From: Ferrovibrio sp041906005
GTDB taxonomy: Bacteria > Pseudomonadota > Alphaproteobacteria > Ferrovibrionales > Ferrovibrionaceae
Assembly: GCF_041906005.1 (NCBI RefSeq)
Contig: NZ_JAYRJY010000001.1
Span: 2,046,001-2,110,000 of the forward strand
Direction of reading: 5' to 3'
Length of the DNA: 64,000 nucleotides
Part shown: piece by piece, positions 42,993-49,756 of the stretch
Layout of the letters: each line of letters starts with the position of its first letter
Numbering within the stretch: position 1 is the first letter of the stretch
The notes under the pieces: model-generated
Told to the model about the DNA's origin: nothing
Databases searched by the model: none
Seen by the model: the letters and a program-made list of their open reading frames with translations, nothing else
Made by a program: the position numbers and the translations under genes

Positions 42993-43985
42993 TTACACGA
43001 AACTTCCTGCCAGCGTGAAAACCTCGCCGCCGAGCCCCAGTTTGAAACGCGCTACGCCGGCGCCGCGTTCGGTATCCACGCCGCCCAGATCGAATTGCGT
43101 CACGCCGCGCGATTTCAGTTCTGCCACCGCGCGCCAGATCAGCCGGTAATGCGCCTTCACCAGGCGGCCGGCCTCGTTGCTCCAGCCCATCGCATAGGTG
43201 GCGCCGCGTCCATGACGCAGTACCAGGATGCCGGCTATTGGCCGCACCTTGCCCTGATGCAGGCCGGCATGCGCCCATAGCAGCAGGGCATCTTCATCGA
43301 TGTCTTTGTTCCGCCCGACGGCATCGGCGAAAGCCGAATAGAAAACCGCGTCGGGGCCGAGGAAGCGGTTCTCCAGGCGATGCTCGTCATGCTCGCCCAT
43401 CAGTGCGGCGAAAGCCTCGTCATGCCATGTGCCTTCGGCGCGGCTGGCCACCTCCAGCAGCAGTGCGGATTTCTCGGCGGTCTTGAGCGTATTGCGCCAT
43501 TTGCCGTCCAACTGGCTGCGCAGGCGTTCGATCGGCGGCGACAGATCCAGCCGGATCGAGGAATAACCCGTCACCATCGGACGCAGGCCAAGCTGCGCCA
43601 TGGCGCTTTCCGATTCAGAACCGCCATTCAGCTCTGGCAACCACCACAGCAGGCAACGTTGCCGCCATGGATATTGCTTGCGGATCAATGCCAGCACGGC
43701 ATCGCGGCTGGCGCGGTCGAGGCCGGCCGCGAATAACGGGCCGCGCACCAGGCGGATGAATGTTCCAAGCGGGCCGATGTGGCGCCCGAAAATCTGGGCC
43801 AGAGCAATGACGCGATCCTGTCGGCGAAACATCCAGCGCTGCGGTTGCACCTTGCCGCCTGAAGCCTTCGCCACTGCTTCGCCATAGCACCAGCCTTGCT
43901 CCAGAACGCTCTGGCGCATCGCATCATGCGCCGCGGCCCAGGCGGCGGCAGAGTTGCAATGTTCGGCGGTGATGGTGGCCTGCAT
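42993..43985 (-). CDS. FemAB/GNAT-like aminoacyl- or acyltransferase
   Basis: The roughly 330-residue protein matches the FemAB-like GNAT group: it has two acyltransferase-like halves, with SQLDGKWRNTLKTAEKSALLLE at about 175-196 and YAMGWSNEAGRLVKAHYRLIWRAV, then FDLGGVDTERGAGVARFKLGLG at the end. The GGxD-x-x-x-x-x-G-x-x-FK pattern is typical of peptidoglycan-bridge enzymes and of related proteins of unknown substrate. Start 43985 is tentative; 44021 is also possible. It is followed by the speD leader, with which it may share transcription. Confidence 0.82.
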   Translation of the reverse strand: MQATITAEHCNSAAAWAAAHDAMRQSVLEQGWCYGEAVAKASGGKVQPQRWMFRRQDRVIALAQIFGRHIGPLGTFIRLVRGPLFAAGLDRASRDAVLALIRKQYPWRQRCLLWWLPELNGGSESESAMAQLGLRPMVTGYSSIRLDLSPPIERLRSQLDGKWRNTLKTAEKSALLLEVASRAEGTWHDEAFAALMGEHDEHRLENRFLGPDAVFYSAFADAVGRNKDIDEDALLLWAHAGLHQGKVRPIAGILVLRHGRGATYAMGWSNEAGRLVKAHYRLIWRAVAELKSRGVTQFDLGGVDTERGAGVARFKLGLGGEVFTLAGSFV

Positions 43986-44071
43986 CGGATCGGATATGCC
44001 GGTCGGCCGCGTCCAGTGCAAGGGTTCTTGTCAGTGCCGCCCCGGTCAACCGCTCCGGACAACCGCTCCGG

Positions 44072-44560
44072 TCAGCCCCCTTGCGGGGCGTCGGCGAAAA
44101 TCTGGCAGGCCATCACCATGTCGACGGTCTCGCCGTCATTGGCCAGTGGCAGCCAAAGCGCTTCGTAATCGTACCAATGGTCGTCCATCATCTGCCGGTT
44201 ATGGGCCAGCAATGGTTCCGGCCGCGCCACAATTTCCTTCAGGCGGCTGACCAGCAGGTCGCGGTATTCCGGCGTCGGCAGTTCATCCAGCCACTTGCCG
44301 GTGGGGTCCATCCCCAGACGGGTGGCCTGATAGGTGCCGGCCAGGCGAATGCGGAAGCGCAGCGGCTCGTAATGCACCTCGATCAGCGCGATGTTGCCCA
44401 ACGCCACGCGCATGGCCATGGGATCGATATCGGCGCGGGCGGGCAGGCGGCGGCCACGACGCTGGTCCTGCCAGTAGCGGTGAATCTCGGCGACCAGCGG
44501 AAAACGGAAATCGTCCGGACCGGGGTCCCAGATCAGGCGGCTATGGGCAGTCGCGAGCAC
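44072..44560 (-). CDS. PAS_5 family protein (first copy)
   Basis: The 162-residue protein matches the PAS_5 family of alphaproteobacteria: YWQDQRRGRRLPARADIDPMAMRVALGNIALIEV and FRIRLAGTYQATRLGMDPTGKWLDE, then YDYEALWLPLAND. It lacks any output domain. The conserved ADIDP and GxxL-P-x-I segment occurs also in the second copy (55667). Function unknown. It is on the minus strand, 51 bp downstream of nothing obvious, and upstream lies the small ORF at 44744. Confidence 0.85.
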   Translation of the reverse strand: MLATAHSRLIWDPGPDDFRFPLVAEIHRYWQDQRRGRRLPARADIDPMAMRVALGNIALIEVHYEPLRFRIRLAGTYQATRLGMDPTGKWLDELPTPEYRDLLVSRLKEIVARPEPLLAHNRQMMDDHWYDYEALWLPLANDGETVDMVMACQIFADAPQGG

Positions 44561-44743
44561 GGAGAATCCTGGGGGAGGAGAACAGTTAAACGAATATCCT
44601 GAGCAGTCGACACAAAATCCTGCCTCAGAATGTGGAATTTACTATGACAACTCCTCCGAAAACTGACAAGGGCAAGCCTGAACGGCCGTCCCTGCCACAT
44701 TCGTCTCTGGGCAGTGCTGCGGCTCTCGGCTAATGCTTGGGCC

Positions 44744-44944
44744 ATGGCTTTGTTTCGCACCGCCGCCCGAATCCATGGCTATGTGATCCCCGCGCCCCGT
44801 TTCACGCGCTGGGCGCTGATCTATTTCCTGAAATTCGTGGCGGTGCCGATGCTGCTTGTGCTGCTCGCCCTCGATGTCGCGCTGTATTTCGTGTTTCGCG
44901 ACTGGCTGGGCAGCTGCTACGGGCTTCTCTGTTTTCTGGAATAG
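44744..44944 (+). CDS. Small membrane protein (hypothetical)
   Basis: This 66-residue reading frame has one strong hydrophobic segment (about 31-52: FLKFVAVPMLLVLLALDVAL) ending in YFVFRDWLGSCYGLLCFLE. It starts at ATG 44744 (MALFRTAARIHGYVIPAP); GTG 44714 is an alternative. It has no clear Shine-Dalgarno and no domain match. It is followed by a good terminator. Its length and bias suggest a real gene, but it could be chance. Confidence 0.55.
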   Translation: MALFRTAARIHGYVIPAPRFTRWALIYFLKFVAVPMLLVLLALDVALYFVFRDWLGSCYGLLCFLE

Positions 44945-44964
44945 GCCGACAGATTCGGCAACGA

Positions 44965-44990
44965 AAAAGCCCGCCTTGCGGCGGGCTTTT
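44965..44990. terminator. Bidirectional terminator for tRNA-Ala and the small ORF
   Basis: AAAAGCCCGCC (44965-44975), loop TTGC, GGCGGGCTTTT (44980-44990). On the minus strand it reads GGCGGGCTTTTTCG after the tRNA; on the plus strand it ends the small ORF. Confidence 0.88.
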
Positions 44991-45013
44991 CGGCAGATTG
45001 CCACGAGATGATT

Positions 45014-45089
45014 TGGTGGAGCCAAGCGGGATCGAACCGCTGACCTCCTGCATGCCATGCAGGCGCTCTCCCAGCTGAGCTATGGCCCC
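45014..45089 (-). tRNA. tRNA-Ala (anticodon GGC)
   Basis: On the minus strand a 76-nt cloverleaf begins GGGGCCATAGCTCAGCTGGG, has an anticodon arm CCTGC-ATGGCAT-GCAGG with anticodon GGC, a T arm with GGTTCGATCC, and ends TGGCTCCA with the CCA encoded. All arms pair. It has its own promoter (45149-45177) and terminator. Confidence 0.97.
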
Positions 45090-45148
45090 ATTAAATCACG
45101 GACTTTGCACCTTCCCGGGGGAGGCTTGGGGTCCGTCGGCGGGGGCGG

Positions 45149-45177
45149 ACCATAAGCCGCCCTCCGCTGCTTTGCAA
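45149..45177 (-). promoter_or_regulatory. Promoter of tRNA-Ala
   Basis: On the minus strand TTGCAA (45177-45172), 17 bp, TATGGT (45154-45149), about 60 bp before the mature tRNA. Confidence 0.6.
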
Positions 45178-45208
45178 GTGTTTCGTCAGCCCGATTTCGG
45201 GTGGTTTT

Positions 45209-45535
45209 TCAGCGCTCTTCCTCGGCGTCCGGCGCGGCGTCGACGTCGATTTCCTCGGCGACATCCTCTTCCTCGAACTCGTCGGCATCCTCGAGGATTT
45301 CATCGCCCAGATCGGTATCCTCCACCTCGGCATCCAGCACATCGGGGCTGATGACCTTGGGGGCCTTGACCTTGGGTTCCTCGGTCTTGGCCGGGCGGCG
45401 CGAGCTTTTCACCAGCGCTTCCGGGTTGAATTCCGTGCCGCATTTCGCGCACAGGATCGGCGATTTGTTGAGATCGTAGAACGCGGCGCCGCAACTCAGA
45501 CAACGACGCTTGGTGCCCCATTCGGCTTTGGCCAT
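45209..45535 (-). CDS. TIGR02300 family (FYDLN acid) zinc-ribbon protein
   Basis: The 108-residue protein begins MAKAEWGTKRRCLSCGAAFYDLNKSP and has a second CxxC in LCAKCGTEF, giving a four-Cys zinc ribbon with the FYDLN motif. A long acidic tail (about 60-108) rich in Glu and Asp follows. It is an alphaproteobacterial family of unknown function, often next to a tRNA-Ala and aroA. GGAGA precedes the start at 45535; a consensus promoter (45636-45664) lies upstream. Confidence 0.93.
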   Translation of the reverse strand: MAKAEWGTKRRCLSCGAAFYDLNKSPILCAKCGTEFNPEALVKSSRRPAKTEEPKVKAPKVISPDVLDAEVEDTDLGDEILEDADEFEEEDVAEEIDVDAAPDAEEER

Positions 45536-45635
45536 CGAGCAAATCTCCATGTGATCGGCGCCGCCAAACCGGCCATGGCCATGGGTCCGGAACCGGGCTG
45601 CAGCGCCATCCCCCGCCGGCTGGCCGGGGCGGCGC

Positions 45636-45664
45636 GATTGTGTTAAAGAAGCGCGCCCTGTCAA
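45636..45664 (-). promoter_or_regulatory. Promoter of TIGR02300 gene
   Basis: On the minus strand TTGACA (45664-45659), 17 bp, ACAATC (45641-45636), about 100 bp before the ATG. Confidence 0.6.
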
Positions 45665-45720
45665 CCCGTAAATCCGGCTTTTTTCACAGCCGGTTGCCGA
45701 TCTTCCGGACGATCCCCTTC

Positions 45721-47076
45721 ATGACCGCCGCGCCCGACCAGAAAGCCCGCCCGTTTCGTGCCCGCCCCGCCAGCCGGGGCCTGACCGGCGCCGCCCGGGT
45801 GCCGGGAGATAAGTCGATTTCGCACCGGGCGCTGATCTTTGGGGCGCTCAGCGTGGGCGAAACCCGGGTGACCGGCCTGCTGGAGGGCGAGGACGTGCTG
45901 CGCACGGCTGCCGCCATGCGGGCCATGGGCGCCGAGGTCGAACGCCTGCAGGATGGCGATTGGCGGGTCTGGGGCGTGGGCGTGGGGGGCTTGAGCGAGC
46001 CCGAGGACGTGCTCGATATGGGCAATGCCGGCACCGGCGCCCGTCTGGTGATGGGCCTGGTCGCCAGCCATGATTTCACGGCTGTTTTCACCGGCGACGC
46101 ATCGCTACGCCGCCGCCCGATGGGCCGGGTGATCGAACCCCTGAGCCGCATCGGCGCCCGCTTCGAAGGCCGGCGCGGCGGCCGGCTGCCACTGGCCGTG
46201 ATCGGCACGGCGCATCCCCTGCCCATCGAATATGAATTGCCGGTGGCCTCGGCCCAGGTGAAATCCGCCGTGCTGCTGGCCGGTCTGAACGCGCCGGGCA
46301 TCACCACGGTGATCGAGCCGGAACCAACCCGCGACCATACCGAAAACCTGCTGCGCCATTTCGGCGCCACGGTTGAAGTCGAGAAAACCAGAACCGGTGG
46401 CCGCATCGTGCGCCTCACCGGCCAGCCGGAATTCAAACCCTCCAGCATCCGCGTGCCGGGCGATCCGTCGTCGGCCGCCTTTCCGATGGTGGCGGCCTGC
46501 ATCGTGCCGGGCTCGGCCGTCACACTGCAGAATGTCGGGCTCAATCCGCTACGCATCGGCCTGTTCGACACGCTGCAGGAGATGGGCGGCGATTTCACCA
46601 TCACCAACCGCCGCGACGAGGGCGGCGAGGCGGTGGCCGATATCCTGGTGCGCCATGCGCCGCTGAAAGGCGTGACGGTGCCGCCCGAGCGCGCCCCCAG
46701 CATGATCGACGAATACCCGATCCTGTTTGCTGCCGCCGCCTGCGCCGAGGGCGATACCGTGGTGCGCGGCGCCAAGGAACTGCGCGTGAAAGAAAGCGAT
46801 CGCCTGGCCCTGATGGCGCGCGGCCTGAAAGCCTGCGGTGTCGATCTCGATGAATTCGAGGATGGTCTGGTGATCCGCGGCAAGGGCCGCCCGCCCGCCG
46901 GCGGCGCCAGCATCACCACGGAACTCGATCACCGCATCGCCATGTCGTTCCTTGTGCTGGGCATGGCGGCGAAAGATGGCATCGTAATCGACGATGCCCG
47001 CGTTATGGATACCAGTTTCCCCGGCTTCATCCCGCTGATGCAGGGTCTGGGCGCCAGCCTGGAGCCGGCGGCGTGA
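45721..47076 (+). CDS. aroA: 3-phosphoshikimate 1-carboxyvinyltransferase (EPSP synthase)
   Basis: Sixth step of the shikimate pathway. The 451 residues begin with VPGDKSISHRALIFGALS (Lys31) and have DMGNAGTGARLVMGLV, PVASAQVKSAVLLAGL, SRDHTE-like PTRDHTENLL, and the RVKESDRLALMARGL and GITTELDHRIAMSFLV C-terminal motifs. The sequence overall is of the class II type, yet it has Gly104 where glyphosate-tolerant class II enzymes such as CP4 have Ala. It is followed after 25 bp by the LysR gene, and not by cmk as in many alphaproteobacteria. Confidence 0.96.
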   Translation: MTAAPDQKARPFRARPASRGLTGAARVPGDKSISHRALIFGALSVGETRVTGLLEGEDVLRTAAAMRAMGAEVERLQDGDWRVWGVGVGGLSEPEDVLDMGNAGTGARLVMGLVASHDFTAVFTGDASLRRRPMGRVIEPLSRIGARFEGRRGGRLPLAVIGTAHPLPIEYELPVASAQVKSAVLLAGLNAPGITTVIEPEPTRDHTENLLRHFGATVEVEKTRTGGRIVRLTGQPEFKPSSIRVPGDPSSAAFPMVAACIVPGSAVTLQNVGLNPLRIGLFDTLQEMGGDFTITNRRDEGGEAVADILVRHAPLKGVTVPPERAPSMIDEYPILFAAAACAEGDTVVRGAKELRVKESDRLALMARGLKACGVDLDEFEDGLVIRGKGRPPAGGASITTELDHRIAMSFLVLGMAAKDGIVIDDARVMDTSFPGFIPLMQGLGASLEPAA

Positions 47077-47101
47077 CCGCGCACGGGCGCCGCGCGGGCG
47101 C

Positions 47102-48001
47102 ATGATCGACAAGCTGGAATTCCTGCTCGCCCTGGCGCGGGAAAAGAATTTCGGCAAGGCCGCCGAAACCTGCGGCGTCACACAACCCACCCTGTCGGCC
47201 GGCATCAAGCAGCTAGAGGACACGCTCGGCATCCTGTTGGTGCAGCGCAGCTCGCGCTTCCTCGGCTTCACGCCGGAAGGTGAGCGTGTACTGGACTGGG
47301 CGCGGCGCATCGTTGGCGATGTACGCGCCATGCGGCAGGAAGTGCAGGCGCTGACCCGCGGCCTGGCCGGCCATCTGCGCATCGCGGCGATACCCACCGC
47401 GCTCGGCATGGTGTCGGCGCTCACCACGCCCTACCGCGCCAAGCACCCGGACGTGAAATTCACCATCCTGTCGCGCACCTCCATCGAGGTACTGACCATG
47501 CTCGACAATCTCGAGATCGAGGCCGGCATCACCTATATCGACAATGAACCGCTGGGGCGCGTGCGCACGGTGCCGCTTTATACCGAGCAATACCGGCTGC
47601 TCACCTCGGCCGACAGCCCACTCGGCGACCGCGACAGCGTCACCTGGGCCGAGGTCAGCCGCATTCCGCTCTGCCTGCTCACACCCGACATGCAGAACCG
47701 GCGCATCATCGACCGCCTGCTGCGCGAGGCCGGCAATGCCGTCGAGCCCACGCTGGAATCGAACTCGATGATTGTGCTGTTCTCGCATGTGCGTACCGGG
47801 CAATGGGCCAGCGTGATGGCGGAAAAGCTGGCCAACACGCTCGGTCTGACCGAAACTCTGCGCTCGATTCCCATCGTCGAACCCGATGCCGTGCACACCA
47901 TCGGGCTGGTGGTGCCGCAGCGCGAGCCGATGCCGCCCCTGACGGCCGCCCTGGTCGCCGAGGCCAAGCATCTCTCGGCGGCCTATGGCCTGGATAACTG
48001 A
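47102..48001 (+). CDS. LysR-family regulator of formate dehydrogenase
   Basis: The 299-residue protein has an N-terminal HTH (FLLALAREKNFGKAAETCGVTQPTLSAGIKQLE) and a periplasmic-binding-like effector domain (about 90-297). LysR proteins of this type are found before NAD-linked formate dehydrogenase genes in proteobacteria and control them. It lies 84 bp before the dehydrogenase with a matching LysR-type operator between. The ligand may be formate, not tested. Confidence 0.9.
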   Translation: MIDKLEFLLALAREKNFGKAAETCGVTQPTLSAGIKQLEDTLGILLVQRSSRFLGFTPEGERVLDWARRIVGDVRAMRQEVQALTRGLAGHLRIAAIPTALGMVSALTTPYRAKHPDVKFTILSRTSIEVLTMLDNLEIEAGITYIDNEPLGRVRTVPLYTEQYRLLTSADSPLGDRDSVTWAEVSRIPLCLLTPDMQNRRIIDRLLREAGNAVEPTLESNSMIVLFSHVRTGQWASVMAEKLANTLGLTETLRSIPIVEPDAVHTIGLVVPQREPMPPLTAALVAEAKHLSAAYGLDN

Positions 48002-48013
48002 TCCTGGGCGGCT

Positions 48014-48030
48014 GATAGAGATCGTCTATC
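48014..48030. promoter_or_regulatory. LysR-type operator before the formate dehydrogenase genes
   Basis: GATAGA-GATCG-TCTATC (48014-48030) is a perfect 6-bp inverted repeat with a T-N11-A core, the standard shape of a LysR-family box. It lies 56 bp before the dehydrogenase start. Confidence 0.65.
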
Positions 48031-48085
48031 GCCCGACGGAAATCCTGTATTGATCCCCGGCCTGCCGGGGCAGAAAATCGGGCAG

Positions 48086-49756
48086 ATGAACAACTCTGCC
48101 CCATTGCCGTCGCGCCCGCACAGGCAGGGCCGCGCTTTGCCGCGCGGGCGTCAGGCCAGCGTGGCCGATCATGCCACCCTGCGCGGCCTGCTGCCGGACG
48201 GCGATTTGCGGCGCGATCTTCTGGTGGAATACCTGCATCGCATCCAGGACGCGCAAGGTCATCTGCCCACCAACCTGCTCGCCGCGCTGGCCGAGATGAT
48301 GCGCCTGCCATTGGCGGAAGTGTATGAGACCGCCACCTTCTATGCCCATTTCGACGTGGTGGATGCCGGCGAGGCGCCGCCACCGGCCATCACCATTCGC
48401 GTCTGCGACAGCTTGAGTTGCGTCATGGCCGGCGCCGATGAACTGGCGGCGCAGGCGGAAAGGCTGGGGGATGACGTGCGGGTGCTGCGTGCGCCCTGCA
48501 TGGGGCAATGCGATCGCGCGCCCTGCGCCACCTATGGCAAGAACGTCTTCGCGCCGGCCAGCCTGGACGAGCTTTCGGCGGCGCATGAGCGGCGTGCCGT
48601 GCATCCGCTGCTGCCGCGCTACAAGACGCTGGCGGCCTATCGCGCCGAGGGCGGTTATGGCGTGCTGGCGCAATGCCGCCGCGGCGCGCTCACGCGCGCA
48701 GCCTTGCTCGCCGAATTGGAGAAGGCCGGTCTGCGCGGCATGGGCGGTGCCGGTTTTCCCACTGCGCGCAAATGGCAGGCCATGCTGCAGCAACCCAAAC
48801 CGCGCATCCTGGCGGTGAATGGCGACGAGGGCGAACCCGGCACGCTGAAGGACCGCTTCTTCCTGGAAACCGAACCACATGGTTTCCTGGAAGGCATGCT
48901 GGTCGCCGCCTGGGCCATCGAGGCCGAGGCCGCCTATATCTACCTGCGTGACGAATATCCCGCGCTGCATCATGTCATCCGCGCCGAGCTGCAGGCGCTG
49001 GAACAGGCCGGCCTGCTGCAGGGGCTGCATGTCGAATTGCGGCGCGGCGCCGGCGCCTATATCTGCGGCGAGGAATCGGCGATGCTGGAAAGCATCGAGG
49101 GCAAGCGCGGCCTGCCGCGTCAGAAGCCGCCCTATCCGGTGCAGGCCGGCCTGTTCGGGCGGCCGACGCTGATCAACAATGTCGAAACGCTCTACTGGGT
49201 GGCGGCGATTGCCGACAAGGGCGCCGACTGGTGGCTGTCGCATGGCCGCAACGGTTCAAAGGGCCTGCGCAGCTATTCCGTCTCGGGTCGTGTGCGCCAG
49301 CCGGGCGTGAAGCTGGCGCCGGCCGGGCTGACGGCAAACGAACTGATCGAGGAGTATTGCGGCGGCATGGCGCCGGGCCACAGTTTCGCCGCCTATCTGC
49401 CCGGCGGCGCCTCGGGCGGCATCCTGCCCGCCGCCATGGCCGATGTCCCGCTCGATTTCGGCACGCTGGAGAAATACGGCTGCTTCATCGGCTCGGCGGC
49501 CGTGATCGTGCTGTCGGACCAGGATGACGTGAAGGCGGCGGCATTGAATCTGATGCGTTTCTTCCGTCATGAATCCTGCGGCCAGTGCACGCCCTGCCGC
49601 ATCGGCACCGAGAAGGCCGCCGCAATGATGGCGCAACCCGTCTGGGACGAGCCCCTGTTGCGCGACCTGGCGCAGGTGATGCGCGATGCCTCGATCTGCG
49701 GCCTGGGCCAGGCCGCGCCCAACCCGCTGCTCTCCGTGCTGGAGCGTTTCAAATGA
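48086..49756 (+). CDS. fdh1B: NAD-linked formate dehydrogenase beta subunit, NuoE-NuoF fusion
   Basis: Electron-transfer subunit passing electrons from the alpha subunit to NAD. The 556 residues combine a NuoE-like [2Fe-2S] domain (Cys107, Cys112, Cys138, Cys142; with CDSLSC and CMGQCD) and a NuoF-like domain (about 190-556: GLRGMGGAGFPTARKW for FMN, GEESAMLESIEGKRG, NNVETLYWVA, and the 4Fe-4S motif ESCGQCTPCRIG). This two-in-one subunit is the Fdh1B arrangement of Methylorubrum. The start at 48086 was chosen as the first ATG; TTG at 48050 is possible. Stop overlaps the alpha gene (ATGA). Confidence 0.9.
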   Translation: MNNSAPLPSRPHRQGRALPRGRQASVADHATLRGLLPDGDLRRDLLVEYLHRIQDAQGHLPTNLLAALAEMMRLPLAEVYETATFYAHFDVVDAGEAPPPAITIRVCDSLSCVMAGADELAAQAERLGDDVRVLRAPCMGQCDRAPCATYGKNVFAPASLDELSAAHERRAVHPLLPRYKTLAAYRAEGGYGVLAQCRRGALTRAALLAELEKAGLRGMGGAGFPTARKWQAMLQQPKPRILAVNGDEGEPGTLKDRFFLETEPHGFLEGMLVAAWAIEAEAAYIYLRDEYPALHHVIRAELQALEQAGLLQGLHVELRRGAGAYICGEESAMLESIEGKRGLPRQKPPYPVQAGLFGRPTLINNVETLYWVAAIADKGADWWLSHGRNGSKGLRSYSVSGRVRQPGVKLAPAGLTANELIEEYCGGMAPGHSFAAYLPGGASGGILPAAMADVPLDFGTLEKYGCFIGSAAVIVLSDQDDVKAAALNLMRFFRHESCGQCTPCRIGTEKAAAMMAQPVWDEPLLRDLAQVMRDASICGLGQAAPNPLLSVLERFK

